64,000 nt of DNA from UBA11524 sp034104265 (GTDB lineage Bacteria; Bacillota; Clostridia; Christensenellales; Aristaeellaceae), in NCBI GenBank assembly GCA_034104265.1, contig JAXEEE010000104.1, positions 20,155 to 84,154 of the forward strand, read 5' to 3'. Shown in pieces: positions 17,759 to 27,617 of the stretch (position 1 is its first letter; each line of letters begins with the position of its first letter). Made by a program: the position numbers and the translations under genes. Below the pieces are notes generated by a model. The model saw only the letters and a program-made list of their open reading frames with translations, was not told the DNA's origin and ran no database searches.

Positions 17759-19063
17759 ATGTATCCTTCTCATAGAGAAAACGACGGAAGGGACGGATTT
17801 CCTGTGAAGAAGAGCCGCGTCTGGTCCCGGGACTTTACCTGCATCACCCTGACGGCGATTCTTTCCGCCATCGGCGGGGAGGCGCTGAACCTGCCCATCA
17901 GCCTGCTGGTGTTCGACGAGACGGGCTCCACCCTGGCGGCCGCGCTGATCATGGTGTGCAGCATGCTGCCGGATGTGGTGCTGCCCATCTTCGTGGCCCC
18001 GCTGATCGACCGCAGCAGCAAGAAGCCCTGGGTGGTGTCGCTGGATCTGCTGCTGGGGGTGGTGCTGGCGGCCATGGGCTGGTGGATCCATGACCATGCT
18101 TTCAACTTTGCGCTGTACCTGGGCTTTACCCTGGCGGTGGGCACCATATCCGTGTTCTACCGCCTGGCCTACCAGGCCTGGTACCCCGACCTGATTCCCG
18201 TGGGCGCGGAGCAGCAGGGGTATGCGGTGTCCTCCACGGTGTACCCGGTGATCGCCATGACCATGGCCCCCGTGGCGGCCCTGCTGTATGAGAAGGTGTC
18301 CATGAGCGTGATCTTCTGGGTGGCGGCGGCGCTGGTGCTGCTGTCGGTGGCGGCGGAGATGGCCATACGGGAGCGCGGCGCGGCCAAAGCGGACAGCTAC
18401 AGCTTTCGCCAGTACCGGGAGGACATCCTGGGCGGTTTCCGCTACCTGCGCAGGGAGCGAGGCGTGCGCAACATCTACTGTTACATGGCTGTGACCAACG
18501 GCGCCTCCAGCGGCACGGCGGTGCTGATGCAGGCCTTCTTCCAGACGGCGCCCTGGCTGGGCGCGGCGCTCTATGGTGTCACCACCAGCGCGGAGATGCT
18601 GGGACGCTCCCTGGGCGGCATGCTCCAGTACAAGGTGCAGATTCCCGTGAAGAAGCGCTTCGCCTTCACCAAATTTGTCTATGGGTTCTACACGGCCATG
18701 GAGGCCATTGTCCTGCTGCTGCCCTATCCGCTGATCCTGCTCAACCGCTTTCTCTGCGGCGCACTGGGGGTCACCAGCGCCACCATCCGCGAGAGCGCGG
18801 TGCAGTGCTACCTCCAGCCGGACATGCGCGCCCGGGTCAACGCCCTGTTCAGCGTGATCCTTTCCCTGGGCTGCATCCTGTGCCAGCTGGGGGCAGGCGC
18901 GCTGGGCCAGGTCATGGATTACCGCCTGGCGGTGTTGATCCTGTGCGCCATCAATACTGCTGGGATGCTGTGGTTCATCGTACGCCCCGGGAGGGACAAC
19001 CGCCCCGTCTACGAGGCCACCCGGGAGGCATCATCCACAGAACCGACCAAAGTCTGTTCATGA
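17759..19063 (+). CDS. MFS transporter
   Basis: A 434-residue protein with about 12 hydrophobic helices and the MFS loop sequence APLIDRSSKKPWVVSLD between helices 2 and 3. The layout resembles the MFS_3/macrolide-efflux-like exporters of Firmicutes, so drug or metabolite efflux is the likeliest role; the substrate cannot be read. It lies 60 bases after the restored end of the regulator gene and is probably its target or operon partner. ATG 17759 has GAGGGA upstream; a GTG at 17804 (VKKSRVWSRDF) with GGAAGGGACGG upstream is an equally good start. Confidence 0.85.
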   Translation: MYPSHRENDGRDGFPVKKSRVWSRDFTCITLTAILSAIGGEALNLPISLLVFDETGSTLAAALIMVCSMLPDVVLPIFVAPLIDRSSKKPWVVSLDLLLGVVLAAMGWWIHDHAFNFALYLGFTLAVGTISVFYRLAYQAWYPDLIPVGAEQQGYAVSSTVYPVIAMTMAPVAALLYEKVSMSVIFWVAAALVLLSVAAEMAIRERGAAKADSYSFRQYREDILGGFRYLRRERGVRNIYCYMAVTNGASSGTAVLMQAFFQTAPWLGAALYGVTTSAEMLGRSLGGMLQYKVQIPVKKRFAFTKFVYGFYTAMEAIVLLLPYPLILLNRFLCGALGVTSATIRESAVQCYLQPDMRARVNALFSVILSLGCILCQLGAGALGQVMDYRLAVLILCAINTAGMLWFIVRPGRDNRPVYEATREASSTEPTKVCS

Positions 19064-19078
19064 AATAAAAGCAAACAC

Positions 19079-19126
19079 AAAAAAGCAGACCGGAGCAAGC
19101 CATGATGGCCGACTCCGGTCTGCTTT
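19079..19126. terminator. Bidirectional terminator
   Basis: A 14-bp perfect stem (AAAGCAGACCGGAG with its complement). The minus strand has six T after it, so it mainly ends the AraC-type gene; the plus strand has only CTTTGC. Confidence 0.85.
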
Positions 19127-19139
19127 GCACAGGAGGCTG

Positions 19140-21368
19140 TCAGGCCTGCGTGCCCTGGCGGGCAAGCTGCTGACGCATTTCGCTGGGGCTGACGCCGTAG
19201 TTCTTCTTGAAGGCGCGGCGCAGGGTGGTGGGGTTGGTGTAGCCCAGATCCAGGTACAGGGTGGAGAGGTTGCAGTCCTTGTCGGCCAGGCGGCGAAGGG
19301 CCTCGTTCATGCGCAGCTTCTCCAGGTAGACGGAGAAATTCTGCCCCGTGCGGTCCTTGAACAGGTGGCTCAGGTAGCTCTCGGAGATGTTGAAGCGGTC
19401 GCTGAGCTTGCTCAGGCACAGGCTGGGGTCAGAGAAGTTCTCCTGCAGGTACCGCTCAATCTCCGGGATGGGGTCGGAGGGCACCTCCGTGCGGGTGAAG
19501 AAGGCGCACAGCGCGGTGGCACAGCTCTCCAGGGTGGGGAAGGTGGGCGGGGCATACAGCCGCTCGTCCAGCTGATGGAGGGCGGCGCGTTCCGCGTCGG
19601 TCTTGAGCGGCGGCACCTGGAAGCGGGCCTTGAGCAGGGTGTTCTTCAGGTCGGAGAGCAGCAGGCTCAGCAGAGGCACGGCCAGGCTCCGCTCCTGCAC
19701 GTTCTCCCGGTAGATTAGCGCGAACATCTCCGTCACCTGCTGCTGGTTGCCGGTGGTGATGAAGTGCAGCAGCTTGGCGGAAATCTCGATGGGATAGTAC
19801 CAGCTGTCCGCGTCCTTGCGGATATATTCATAGGGCAGGAAGATGTGGTGCTTGGCGGTGTAGCGGGCGGCGGTGCGGGCCTGCTCGTAGCTCTCCCACA
19901 GCTGCTGGGCCTGGGAACAGCCCGTGCCCACGCCCGCGTAGAACCACAGGCTGTGATGAGCGGCCAGGTCGTCGTGCATCTCCACCACCCGGGATTGCAG
20001 ATCCATCAGCGGATCCGGACCGCTGCGGTCGTAGGCCGTCAGCACCACAAAGCTGCGGTCCAGCGTGGTGTAGTAGTACATGGGATGCTGGCCGGACAGG
20101 TATTCCTCCAGATGCTCGGCCAGGGTGTCGTACTCGCTCATGGGATCGTCCGGGGCGCTGTCCTGCCGGTGGGCGATGCAGAACAGCACATAGTAGCGGT
20201 AGTCCCCGTCCAGGTGCAGGTAATGCATCATGTAGGCGAACTCCTCCGCCGAGGATACATGCCCGGAGAGCAGCGTGCGCACATAGGAGGACTGCAGGGC
20301 AGGCCGCTGGGCGTCAATCTGCCGCAGGAGGTCGGCGTTGTCGTCCTGGGCCTGGGTGAGCTGGGTGTTCAGCTGATGAATGGGCCGCAAAGTGCGCCAT
20401 GCCAGCAGGAAGACCACCGTCACCCCCACCAGGAGCGACAGCGCCAGCACAGCCGCCGCCAGGTCCTCAAAGTTGCCAACAGCGGCGTCGCACAGCCGGT
20501 GGGGGAGGGCGATCACGTAGCTCCAGCCGGCGGTATCGTAGCGGCGGATGAAGCGGTAATCCCCCAGGTCGGCCATGCCCTGCTCGTTGTACACGGGGGA
20601 AGCGTCGGGCAGCGCATCACCCAGGCGAAGCAGCGGCGTGCCGTCGGCGGCGGCAATGGTGACAGCCGCGCCCTCCATGCCTGCATGCAGGAACAGGGTG
20701 CGCAGGGTTGGAACGTCCAGCTCGAACCACAGCACCGCCCGGTCCGGGGGCTGCAGACGGGTTTCCAGCCGCTGGATGAAAAAGAGGGAATCCTGCGTGC
20801 CGGTAAAAGCAGATACATCCACAAACGCGCCGCTGATGGGGGCGGAGGCCAGCAGCTGCAGCCATTCGTCGTAACGGCTTACCTGGAAGTTACGGTAGGC
20901 ACGGTAGTACTGCTCCATCTCGCTGAAGTGGCTGGAGGCGATGACGTAGCCGCTCCGCTCCAGATAAATGTGGCTGCTGGTGACGGGCATGTTCAAAAGG
21001 CCGAAACTGCGGGTGGACAGCTCGGTCATCACCTCCGCCGCGGTGGACACCAGCTCCGTCATGTTTCCCCGGTCCATGTGGGACAGCCGCACGAAGGTGG
21101 AGTCCGTCCGCAGCTGGAGGGTATAGGTATTCATGGTGGTGACGTAGCTGTGCATGGTGGCGGCGTCGGTTTCCAGGTGCGCGGCCTGCTGGCTCCAGTA
21201 GGCTTCGCGGCTGGCATTGGTGGAGGAAAAGAAAATCACCATCACCAGGATCAGACAGATGAGCAGAAAAGCCGAATAGGACAGCGCGATATACATGGAC
21301 GTGGAAAGGCCGGGCTTCTGCGTCTGCCCCTGGCGGCGCGGAAAAGCAGTCATATTCAACACACGCAT
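19140..21368 (-). CDS. Membrane-bound AraC-family regulator with extracellular sensor domain
   Basis: A 742-residue protein of the YesN/HTH_18 sensor type. A first membrane helix lies at about 25-47, a large extracellular Cache-like sensor domain at about 50-290, a second helix at about 297-322 (AVLALSLLVGVTVVFLLAW), a cytoplasmic linker, and a C-terminal AraC DNA-binding domain at about 633-742 (LSKLSDRFNISESYLSHLF and NPTTLRRAFKKNYGVSPSE). Such proteins sense extracellular sugars or solute-binding proteins and activate a neighbouring importer. The gene is divergent from the ABC importer at 21687. The start is taken as ATG 21368 behind AGGAAG; the spacing is short, so GTG 21371 or ATG 21353 are alternatives. 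Confidence 0.9.
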   Translation of the reverse strand: MRVLNMTAFPRRQGQTQKPGLSTSMYIALSYSAFLLICLILVMVIFFSSTNASREAYWSQQAAHLETDAATMHSYVTTMNTYTLQLRTDSTFVRLSHMDRGNMTELVSTAAEVMTELSTRSFGLLNMPVTSSHIYLERSGYVIASSHFSEMEQYYRAYRNFQVSRYDEWLQLLASAPISGAFVDVSAFTGTQDSLFFIQRLETRLQPPDRAVLWFELDVPTLRTLFLHAGMEGAAVTIAAADGTPLLRLGDALPDASPVYNEQGMADLGDYRFIRRYDTAGWSYVIALPHRLCDAAVGNFEDLAAAVLALSLLVGVTVVFLLAWRTLRPIHQLNTQLTQAQDDNADLLRQIDAQRPALQSSYVRTLLSGHVSSAEEFAYMMHYLHLDGDYRYYVLFCIAHRQDSAPDDPMSEYDTLAEHLEEYLSGQHPMYYYTTLDRSFVVLTAYDRSGPDPLMDLQSRVVEMHDDLAAHHSLWFYAGVGTGCSQAQQLWESYEQARTAARYTAKHHIFLPYEYIRKDADSWYYPIEISAKLLHFITTGNQQQVTEMFALIYRENVQERSLAVPLLSLLLSDLKNTLLKARFQVPPLKTDAERAALHQLDERLYAPPTFPTLESCATALCAFFTRTEVPSDPIPEIERYLQENFSDPSLCLSKLSDRFNISESYLSHLFKDRTGQNFSVYLEKLRMNEALRRLADKDCNLSTLYLDLGYTNPTTLRRAFKKNYGVSPSEMRQQLARQGTQA

Positions 21369-21473
21369 CACACTTCCTGTATCAGAAATCAACAGAAGGC
21401 CGCCCGCTGACAATAGGCGGCGCAGGAACAGAAATGATGGCTGGGATAAAAACGGAATCCTGCAAACAACTTG

Positions 21474-21502
21474 ATTATAGTCAAAAGGGGACGATATTTC
21501 AA
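21474..21502 (-). promoter_or_regulatory. Promoter of the AraC-type regulator gene
   Basis: On the minus strand TTGAAA (21502-21497), 17 bases, TATAAT (21479-21474). It predicts a leader of about 100 bases. Confidence 0.7.
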
Positions 21503-21576
21503 GACTTTGACCCGCATAGCGTACAAATTTTGCGTTCTTGAATCGCAAAAAATGTATCATCGCCAAAATTTGTTGC

Positions 21577-21605
21577 TTGATAACACTGCTGCCGTATGGT
21601 AAAGT
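21577..21605 (+). promoter_or_regulatory. Possible promoter of sugar ABC importer 1
   Basis: TTGATA at 21577-21582 and TAAAGT at 21600-21605 with 17 bases between. The -10 is weak, as expected for an activator-dependent promoter next to an AraC-type gene. Confidence 0.4.
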
Positions 21606-21686
21606 TTGAATCATGAAGTGCACATGCTTATGTGCTGTTTGCACAAAGCACGCGCACAATCCATTCTGAAAGGAAGGAACCTATCT

Positions 21687-23168
21687 ATGAAGAAGCTGGC
21701 TGCCCTGGTTCTGGCCGTCGCGATGATCATGTCCATCATGATGATCCCCGCCAGCGCCGAAGTCACCAAGCCCGAGAAGATCACCATCTTCGTGGACGGC
21801 ACCGTTCCCACCCAGCCCAATGGTCAGGCTCAGCTGATCGCCCGCTGGGAGGAGCTGACCGGCATCAAGCTGGAGATCATTCAGCCCGACCATGACGCCT
21901 ACTACGATGTGCTGCAGCAGCAGATCGCTTCCGGCGACTGGCCTGACGTGATGATCCTGTCCTCCACCTACTATGCCGCCTACGCCAACGAGGGCGTGCT
22001 GTGGGACATGACCGAAGCCTGGGAAAACTCCAATACCAAGGCCATCGGCACCCACGCCAACCCCGAGGTTATGGAAGGCCTGAAGATTGACGGCCGCCTG
22101 TACGGCTTTGCTGACGGCATCGGCGGCGGCTGCGTCACCTACATCAAGAAGGCCTGGCTGGACGCCGTGGGCATGGATGTTCCCACCAACTGGGAAGAGT
22201 ATGCCGCCATGTGCGACGCCTTCGTGAACAACGATCCTGACGGCGACGGCGTGAAGGATACCTACGCCCTGGCTGCTGCCGGCTTCATCGGCACCGAGGC
22301 TCCCTACATCAACTACCTGCCTGAGTTCTATCAGGATGCCTATCCTTCCTTCTACAAGAATGAGGAAGGCAAGTGGGTTGACGGCTTCACCGAGCCCGCC
22401 ATGAAGGCTGCCCTGGAGCGCCTGAACGAGGGTTACACCAAGGGCTGGATTGACCCCACCACCCTGACCAACGGCACCAAGGACTGCCGCAACAAGTTCT
22501 ATGACGACACCACCGGCGTGTTCACCTACTGGGCGGGCACCTGGGCTGTCAACCTGAAGACCAACCTGGAGAACAACGGCCGCGACGGCGAGCTGGTTGC
22601 CATTCCTCCGCTGGAGGGCTGCCCCGGCTACTTTGACCGTACGCCTCCCGTGTGGTCCATTTCCTCCACCTGCGAGAACCCCGAGGGCGTGTTCACCTAC
22701 TTCATCGACACCATCCTGGATGGCGGCGATATCGAGTTCCTGTGGACCTATGGCGTGGAAGACGTGCACTGGAGCCGCAAGGCCGAGACCGTGCTGGATG
22801 TTGAGTATGCCGAGGGTGAGTTCCACTTCCGCGAGAACCTGGAGACTCCCGGCACCCTGTACACCAAGGCTCACTGCGATCCCAACGGCGTGCGTTTCCT
22901 CGAGGGCTATGACAACCCCCTGGACAAGGTTGTGAAGCCTGAAGCCATCACCTCCAACGCGCTGTTCGCCCAGACCAGCCGTTCCGCCTGGATGGTGCCC
23001 TCCACCGATGTGATGACCACCTACAACGGCGACCTGACCACCCTGAAGAACAGCCTGATCGCCAAGGTGGCCATGGGCGAGATGACCTACGACGAAGCCA
23101 TGGCCGAGTTCGCCAAGCAGGGCCAGGGCTGGTCCGACGCCATCGTCGAGAGCCTGAACGCCAGGTAA
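21687..23168 (+). CDS. Extracellular solute-binding protein, sugar ABC importer 1
   Basis: A 493-residue exported binding protein of the LplA-like type that goes with LplB/LplC permeases. The signal peptide is residues 1-23 (MKKLAALVLAVAMIMSIMMIPASA); there is no Cys lipobox. The mature part is a family 1 solute-binding fold (WEELTGIKLEIIQPDHDAYYDV, GDWPDVMILSSTYYAAYANEG). ATG 21687 has AAGGAAGG upstream. First gene of an importer operon with two permeases; divergent from the AraC-type sensor. The substrate is probably an oligosaccharide, but cannot be named from sequence. Confidence 0.9.
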   Translation: MKKLAALVLAVAMIMSIMMIPASAEVTKPEKITIFVDGTVPTQPNGQAQLIARWEELTGIKLEIIQPDHDAYYDVLQQQIASGDWPDVMILSSTYYAAYANEGVLWDMTEAWENSNTKAIGTHANPEVMEGLKIDGRLYGFADGIGGGCVTYIKKAWLDAVGMDVPTNWEEYAAMCDAFVNNDPDGDGVKDTYALAAAGFIGTEAPYINYLPEFYQDAYPSFYKNEEGKWVDGFTEPAMKAALERLNEGYTKGWIDPTTLTNGTKDCRNKFYDDTTGVFTYWAGTWAVNLKTNLENNGRDGELVAIPPLEGCPGYFDRTPPVWSISSTCENPEGVFTYFIDTILDGGDIEFLWTYGVEDVHWSRKAETVLDVEYAEGEFHFRENLETPGTLYTKAHCDPNGVRFLEGYDNPLDKVVKPEAITSNALFAQTSRSAWMVPSTDVMTTYNGDLTTLKNSLIAKVAMGEMTYDEAMAEFAKQGQGWSDAIVESLNAR

Positions 23169-23224
23169 ACCCGGTGCGCTGCCTGCAATGACTGCAGCAC
23201 ATTGTGGATGAAAACATTCTTTCG

Positions 23225-23255
23225 GGGCAGGGACGTCTTCCGGACGTCCCTGCCC
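23225..23255 (+). other. Stem-loop between binding protein and permease genes
   Basis: A 13-bp perfect stem (GGGCAGGGACGTC with its complement) and a 5-base loop, without a T run. It is likely to protect the upstream mRNA part from 3' decay and so raise binding-protein output. Confidence 0.75.
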
Positions 23256-23295
23256 TCCGGCCCGTTATTCCATCATCAAAAGAGGAGGTCATTGC

Positions 23296-24237
23296 ATGGA
23301 CAGCGCTGTCAAGTACAAGCCCGCAAAGAAGCCCCTCCTGCCGCGGATGAAGAAATATGCCGGCTTCTACGTGCTGTTTCTTCCTGTGCTTGCATTCCTG
23401 ATCGTCTTCCATTACCTGCCGATGTTCGGCATCTACTTCTCCTTCACCAAGTATAACATCATCAAGCCCCCCGTCTGGGTGGGCCTGGCCAACTTCGAGC
23501 GTCTGTTCTCCATGCCCAACTTCTGGACGGCGTTCGCCAACACCATCGAGCTGAGCGTCATCAAGCTGCTGCTCACCACGGGCTTCTCCGTGATTCTGTC
23601 TCTGTTGCTCAATGAAATGATCAGCGTGCCCGGCAAGAAGCTGGCGCAGACCATTATCTACCTGCCCCACTTCATGTCCTGGGTTGTGACGGCCTCCGTG
23701 TTCCAGCTGATTCTGTCCCCCACCACGGCCGGCCTGGTCAACTCCGTCCTGCTCAAGCTGGGCGTCATCGACAAGGGCATCTACTTCCTGGGCAGCTCCG
23801 CCACGTGGACGGGTTCCTACTACCTGATCAACGTCTGGCATGACACCGGCTGGGGCACCATCATCTTCATGGCCACGCTGACCGGCATCGACCCGGGCAT
23901 CTACGAGGCTGCCTCCATCGACGGCGCGGGCCGCTGGAAGAAGATGTGGTACATCACCCTGCCCTCCCTGGCCAACACCATCATCACCGTTCTGATCCTG
24001 AACCTGGCCAAGATCATGAACCTGTTCGAGAGCGTTTTCGTTCTGCAGAACGACGCCGTTATGGACGTTTCCCAGGTTCTGCAGACTTACGTTTACTACC
24101 AGACCTTCAACAGCGGCGGCATCCCGGACTATGGCTATACCACGGCCATCGGTCTGTTCCGCTCCCTGGTTGGCATGGCGCTGATGCTCATCTGCAACTA
24201 TGCCAGCAAGAAGGTCCGCGGCCGCGGCATTGTGTAA
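23296..24237 (+). CDS. Sugar ABC permease (LplB-like), importer 1
   Basis: A 313-residue membrane permease with six helices and the cytoplasmic EAA loop (EAASIDGAGRWKKMWYITLP) that docks the ATPase. The opening FYVLFLPVLAFLIVFHYLPMFG is typical of LplB permeases. GAGGAGG lies before ATG 23296. The partner permease follows 19 bases later. Confidence 0.93.
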   Translation: MDSAVKYKPAKKPLLPRMKKYAGFYVLFLPVLAFLIVFHYLPMFGIYFSFTKYNIIKPPVWVGLANFERLFSMPNFWTAFANTIELSVIKLLLTTGFSVILSLLLNEMISVPGKKLAQTIIYLPHFMSWVVTASVFQLILSPTTAGLVNSVLLKLGVIDKGIYFLGSSATWTGSYYLINVWHDTGWGTIIFMATLTGIDPGIYEAASIDGAGRWKKMWYITLPSLANTIITVLILNLAKIMNLFESVFVLQNDAVMDVSQVLQTYVYYQTFNSGGIPDYGYTTAIGLFRSLVGMALMLICNYASKKVRGRGIV

Positions 24238-24256
24238 GAAAGGAGGGTGTGACAAG

Positions 24257-25129
24257 ATGGAAGCTACGAAAACCAACGCGAATGTCAAGCGTCCCCGCCA
24301 GCCTTTGAACATCTTCCCCTTCGTCAACGGCGTGCTGTTTGTCATCATCTGCCTCATCATCCTCGTGCCGATCTGGAAGGTGCTGGTCGACTCCTTCGAC
24401 CTGACCACCGGCTATGGTATGAAGCTGTGGCCCGACAACTTCGGCTTGGACGGCTACACCACCGTGCTGACCAACCCCTCGCTGGTGACTCCCCTGCGCA
24501 ACAGCGTGATCACCACCCTGACCGGCACCCTGCTGGGCCTTTTGCTGTCCACCCTGGGCGCGTACGTGCTGATTCAGTTTGACATGCCGGGCCGCGGCCT
24601 GTTCGCGGGCATCCTGCTGTTCACCATGATCTTCAGCGGCGGCATGATCCCCAGCTACATCGTCATGCGCAACCTGCACCTGACCAACACCCTGTGGGTG
24701 GTCATCCTGATGCCCGCCATCAACGTGTACAACCTGGTGCTGATGCGCAACTTCTTCGAGGGCATCCCCACCTCCCTGTTCGAGTCCGCGACGCTGGACG
24801 GCTGCACGCCCATGCAGACCTTCTACAAGATCGTGCTGCCCCTGTCCAAGGCTGCGCTGGCCTCCATCGGCCTGATGTTCGCCGTGGCGTACTGGAACGA
24901 CTACACCAACTACAAGCTGTACATCACCAAGGACAACCTGTACAACTTCCAGATGAAGCTGCGCTCCATGATGATGGGCTCCAACCTGCCCACCGCCGTC
25001 GGCTCCGCTACGGAGAACACCGTGCAGAACGCCGCCGTTATCGTGGCCATCCTGCCCTTCATGATTCTGTATCCTTTCCTGCAGAAGTACTTCGTCAAGG
25101 GCATCAACATCGGCGCCGTGAAGGAGTAA
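24257..25129 (+). CDS. Sugar ABC permease (LplC/YtcP-like), importer 1
   Basis: A 290-residue MalG-type permease with six helices and EAA loop ESATLDGCTPMQTFYKIVLP. The C-terminus KYFVKGINIGAVKE is characteristic of LplC/YtcP proteins. AAGGAGGG precedes ATG 24257. No ATP-binding gene follows; the operon ends at the terminator, so a shared ATPase (MsmK type) elsewhere must energise it. Confidence 0.93.
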   Translation: MEATKTNANVKRPRQPLNIFPFVNGVLFVIICLIILVPIWKVLVDSFDLTTGYGMKLWPDNFGLDGYTTVLTNPSLVTPLRNSVITTLTGTLLGLLLSTLGAYVLIQFDMPGRGLFAGILLFTMIFSGGMIPSYIVMRNLHLTNTLWVVILMPAINVYNLVLMRNFFEGIPTSLFESATLDGCTPMQTFYKIVLPLSKAALASIGLMFAVAYWNDYTNYKLYITKDNLYNFQMKLRSMMMGSNLPTAVGSATENTVQNAAVIVAILPFMILYPFLQKYFVKGINIGAVKE

Positions 25130-25154
25130 TATCCCCTCACCATGCCGAGACAAA

Positions 25155-25184
25155 AGCCGGAGGATGGTATTCCTCCGGTTTTTT
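25155..25184 (+). terminator. Rho-independent terminator of importer 1
   Basis: CCGGAGGA pairs with TCCTCCGG over a 6-base loop, then six T. Confidence 0.93.
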
Positions 25185-25248
25185 GCTGGCTTTCCGCTGC
25201 ACATGCTGCAATATGGTCGGAATATTTCCGATAAAGAACAAATAAACC

Positions 25249-25277
25249 TTTACAAATCGGAAAAAACTTGGTACACT
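25249..25277 (+). promoter_or_regulatory. Promoter of sugar ABC importer 2
   Basis: TTTACA at 25249-25254 and TACACT at 25272-25277, 17 bases apart, about 50 bases before the start codon. Confidence 0.6.
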
Positions 25278-25329
25278 GTAGATATTCCAGGGCGGGATTC
25301 CAGTCTACCATTAAAGGAGGTTCATATTG

Positions 25330-26598
25330 ATGAGGAAGCTGATTGCATTGTTCCTGGCGCTGGTGCTGTGCCTGTCCTGCGTGGGCTTCGCCGCCGCGGA
25401 GGATCCCATCACGCTGGACGTGATCATCGCCCAGTACGGCCCCAACACCCAGGAGTGGTTCCTGGGTACCACCACCGGCATGGGCAATGGCAAGAATTTC
25501 GTGCAGGCCTTTGAGGAGGCCAACCCTGATGTGAAGCTGAACCTGGAGGTCGTCTCCTGGACGGAGATCTACACCGAGGTCAGCACCCGCATCGCCAACA
25601 ACAACACCCCCGACGTGCTGAACATCGACTCCTTCGCGGACTATGCCAACGAGGGCCTGCTGCTGCCCATCGATGACTATGTGCCGGAAGAGCTGCGGGC
25701 GCAGTTCATGCCCGAGTTCCTGAACGAGTCCGTGATCGATGGCGTGACCTGGGCCGTGCCGGATCTGGCCTCCATCCGCCCGCTGTACTACAACAAGGAC
25801 ATCCTGGATGAAGTGGGCGTGGAAGTGCCCTCCACCTGGGATGAGCTGCGGGACGCCTGCCAGACCATCATCGACTTCTACGATGGCGCTGTGTATCCCT
25901 GGGGCCTTGACTTCACCACCGATGAGGGCCAGGCTGCCTTCGGCTACTACGCCTGGAACAACAACGGCGGCTTTGTGGACGCGGACAACAATTGGGCGCT
26001 GAACTCCGAGGCCAACGTGGCGTCCGTGCAGTTCTCCGTGGGCCTGTACAAGGACGGCTACACCAACCCCAACCCCGACACCCAGAACCGCTATGACCTG
26101 CAGGATATGTTCGGCGCCGGCAAGATCGCCATGATGATCGGCCCGAACGGCATCCCCACCTACCTCAAGAGCAAGGGCTACGAGATCAACTACGGCTTCA
26201 CCTACCTGCCCACCAATGAAGGCGCCACCAACACCGTCATGGGCGTGATGGACCGCATCATGGCCTTCCGCGACGACGCGGCTCCCGATCAGGCTGCCCG
26301 CAACGCCGCCATCGCCAAGTTCGTGCAGTTCTTCTACTCCGACGAAGTGTATGTGCCCTGGGTCACCATGGAGGACTTCCTGCCCGCCACCGGCGCCGGC
26401 ATGCAGAGCATGATCGACCAGGATCCCACCTACCAGACCTGGCTGGATCTGCTGGGCCGCTGCAAGTTCTACCCTGCCGGCAAGAAGGAATGGATCGACG
26501 TGAAGCAGGGCGTGATCGAGGTTGAGCAGAAGGCAATGCTGGGCGAGGATCCCCAGGCGCTGCTGGACGCCCTTCAGCAGAAGGTTACCGCCGAGTAA
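25330..26598 (+). CDS. Extracellular solute-binding protein, sugar ABC importer 2
   Basis: A 422-residue exported binding protein. The signal peptide MRKLIALFLALVLCLSCVGFAAAE ends near residue 23; LSC at 15-17 could be a lipobox but lacks the usual G/A before Cys. The mature part is a family 1 sugar-binding fold (FEEANPDVKLNLEVVSWTEIY, NNNTPDVLNIDSFADYANEG, FGAGKIAMMIGPNGI). AAAGGAGG lies before ATG 25330 (a TTG three bases earlier is less likely). First gene of importer 2. Confidence 0.92.
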   Translation: MRKLIALFLALVLCLSCVGFAAAEDPITLDVIIAQYGPNTQEWFLGTTTGMGNGKNFVQAFEEANPDVKLNLEVVSWTEIYTEVSTRIANNNTPDVLNIDSFADYANEGLLLPIDDYVPEELRAQFMPEFLNESVIDGVTWAVPDLASIRPLYYNKDILDEVGVEVPSTWDELRDACQTIIDFYDGAVYPWGLDFTTDEGQAAFGYYAWNNNGGFVDADNNWALNSEANVASVQFSVGLYKDGYTNPNPDTQNRYDLQDMFGAGKIAMMIGPNGIPTYLKSKGYEINYGFTYLPTNEGATNTVMGVMDRIMAFRDDAAPDQAARNAAIAKFVQFFYSDEVYVPWVTMEDFLPATGAGMQSMIDQDPTYQTWLDLLGRCKFYPAGKKEWIDVKQGVIEVEQKAMLGEDPQALLDALQQKVTAE

Positions 26599-26609
26599 CG
26601 CGTTCAACG

Positions 26610-26646
26610 GGGAGAGCCTGACGGTATGCCGGGCTCTCCCTTTTCT
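26610..26646 (+). terminator. Attenuating terminator after the binding-protein gene
   Basis: GGGAGAGCC pairs with GGCTCTCCC across 13 bases, followed by TTTTCTTT. The permease genes follow without an evident new promoter, so partial read-through is likely. Confidence 0.8.
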
Positions 26647-26732
26647 TTGCGCAGCGCCGTGAACCGCACCGCCGGCGGGCAACCTTCTGCGTTGAGGATG
26701 GCGCAATTCCAGTCAGAAGGGAAGATGAAGCA

Positions 26733-27617
26733 TTGAATTCCATTCCTGTCCGCCACAAGTGGGAGCCCTACCTCTGGCTGCTCCCCAGCATCCTGCTGAT
26801 GCTGATTTTTGTCGTATTCCCGGTGGCCATCGTCTTCAAACTCTCCTTCAGCGAGATTTCCCGCGCGGGCGTTGTGGGCGGCTTTATCGGCCTGAACAAC
26901 TTCCGCGAGGCTGTTTCCAGCGACGCCTTCGCTACGGTCATGGGCAACACGGGCATCTGGGTGGTGGCCGTGGTGGGCCTGTCCACGCTGCTGGGCTTCA
27001 TGGTGGCTCTGGTGCTCAATGAGCAGTTCATCGGCCGGAAGGTGGCGCGTTCCATTGTCGTGCTGCCCTGGGCGACCACGCTGGTCATTCAGGCCTCCGT
27101 GTGGAACTACATCATCAAGTACGAGTTCGGCAACCTGAACAATGTCCTTTTGAACCTGGGCATCATCAAGGACGCAATCAACTGGCGCGCTTCCTACCAG
27201 ATCGAGTTCGCGTGGGAGTGCGGCGTGGGTATTTTTGTTACGATTCCCTTTGTCACCTTCTGTGTGCTGGCGGGCCTGCAGTCCATTGACGCCACCTACT
27301 ACGAGGCGGCCACGGTGGACGGCGCGGGCTTCTGGAAGAAGCTGTGGCATGTGACTGTGCCGCTGGTCAAACCCTCGCTGACGGTCAGCACCATGCTGAA
27401 TATCATTTATGTGTTCAACAGCTTCCCCATTATTTACACCATCACCCGCGGCGCGCCGGCCAACAAGACTGACACCATGATCACCTACCTGTACATGCTG
27501 GCCTTCGTGGAGCAGAAGAAGGGCCCGGCCACCGCGCTGTCGGTGATCGGGTTCGTGATCCTGTGCGCCATCGCCGCTGTGTACATGGGCATTACCATGC
27601 GGAAGGAGGATGCCTGA
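26733..27617 (+). CDS. Sugar ABC permease (MalF/UgpA-like), importer 2
   Basis: A 294-residue permease with six helices and EAA loop EAATVDGAGFWKKLWHVTVP. The start is TTG 26733 with AGAAGGGA upstream; the ATG at 26725 is out of frame and meets a stop at once. Its stop overlaps the next permease by one base (TGATG). Confidence 0.9.
   Translation: MNSIPVRHKWEPYLWLLPSILLMLIFVVFPVAIVFKLSFSEISRAGVVGGFIGLNNFREAVSSDAFATVMGNTGIWVVAVVGLSTLLGFMVALVLNEQFIGRKVARSIVVLPWATTLVIQASVWNYIIKYEFGNLNNVLLNLGIIKDAINWRASYQIEFAWECGVGIFVTIPFVTFCVLAGLQSIDATYYEAATVDGAGFWKKLWHVTVPLVKPSLTVSTMLNIIYVFNSFPIIYTITRGAPANKTDTMITYLYMLAFVEQKKGPATALSVIGFVILCAIAAVYMGITMRKEDA

Noticed and set aside
16495..19063. A complete two-component or toxin system in the regulator/MFS pair
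   Set aside because: Only an XRE/TPR regulator and an MFS protein are present. No kinase, receiver or small toxin is visible.
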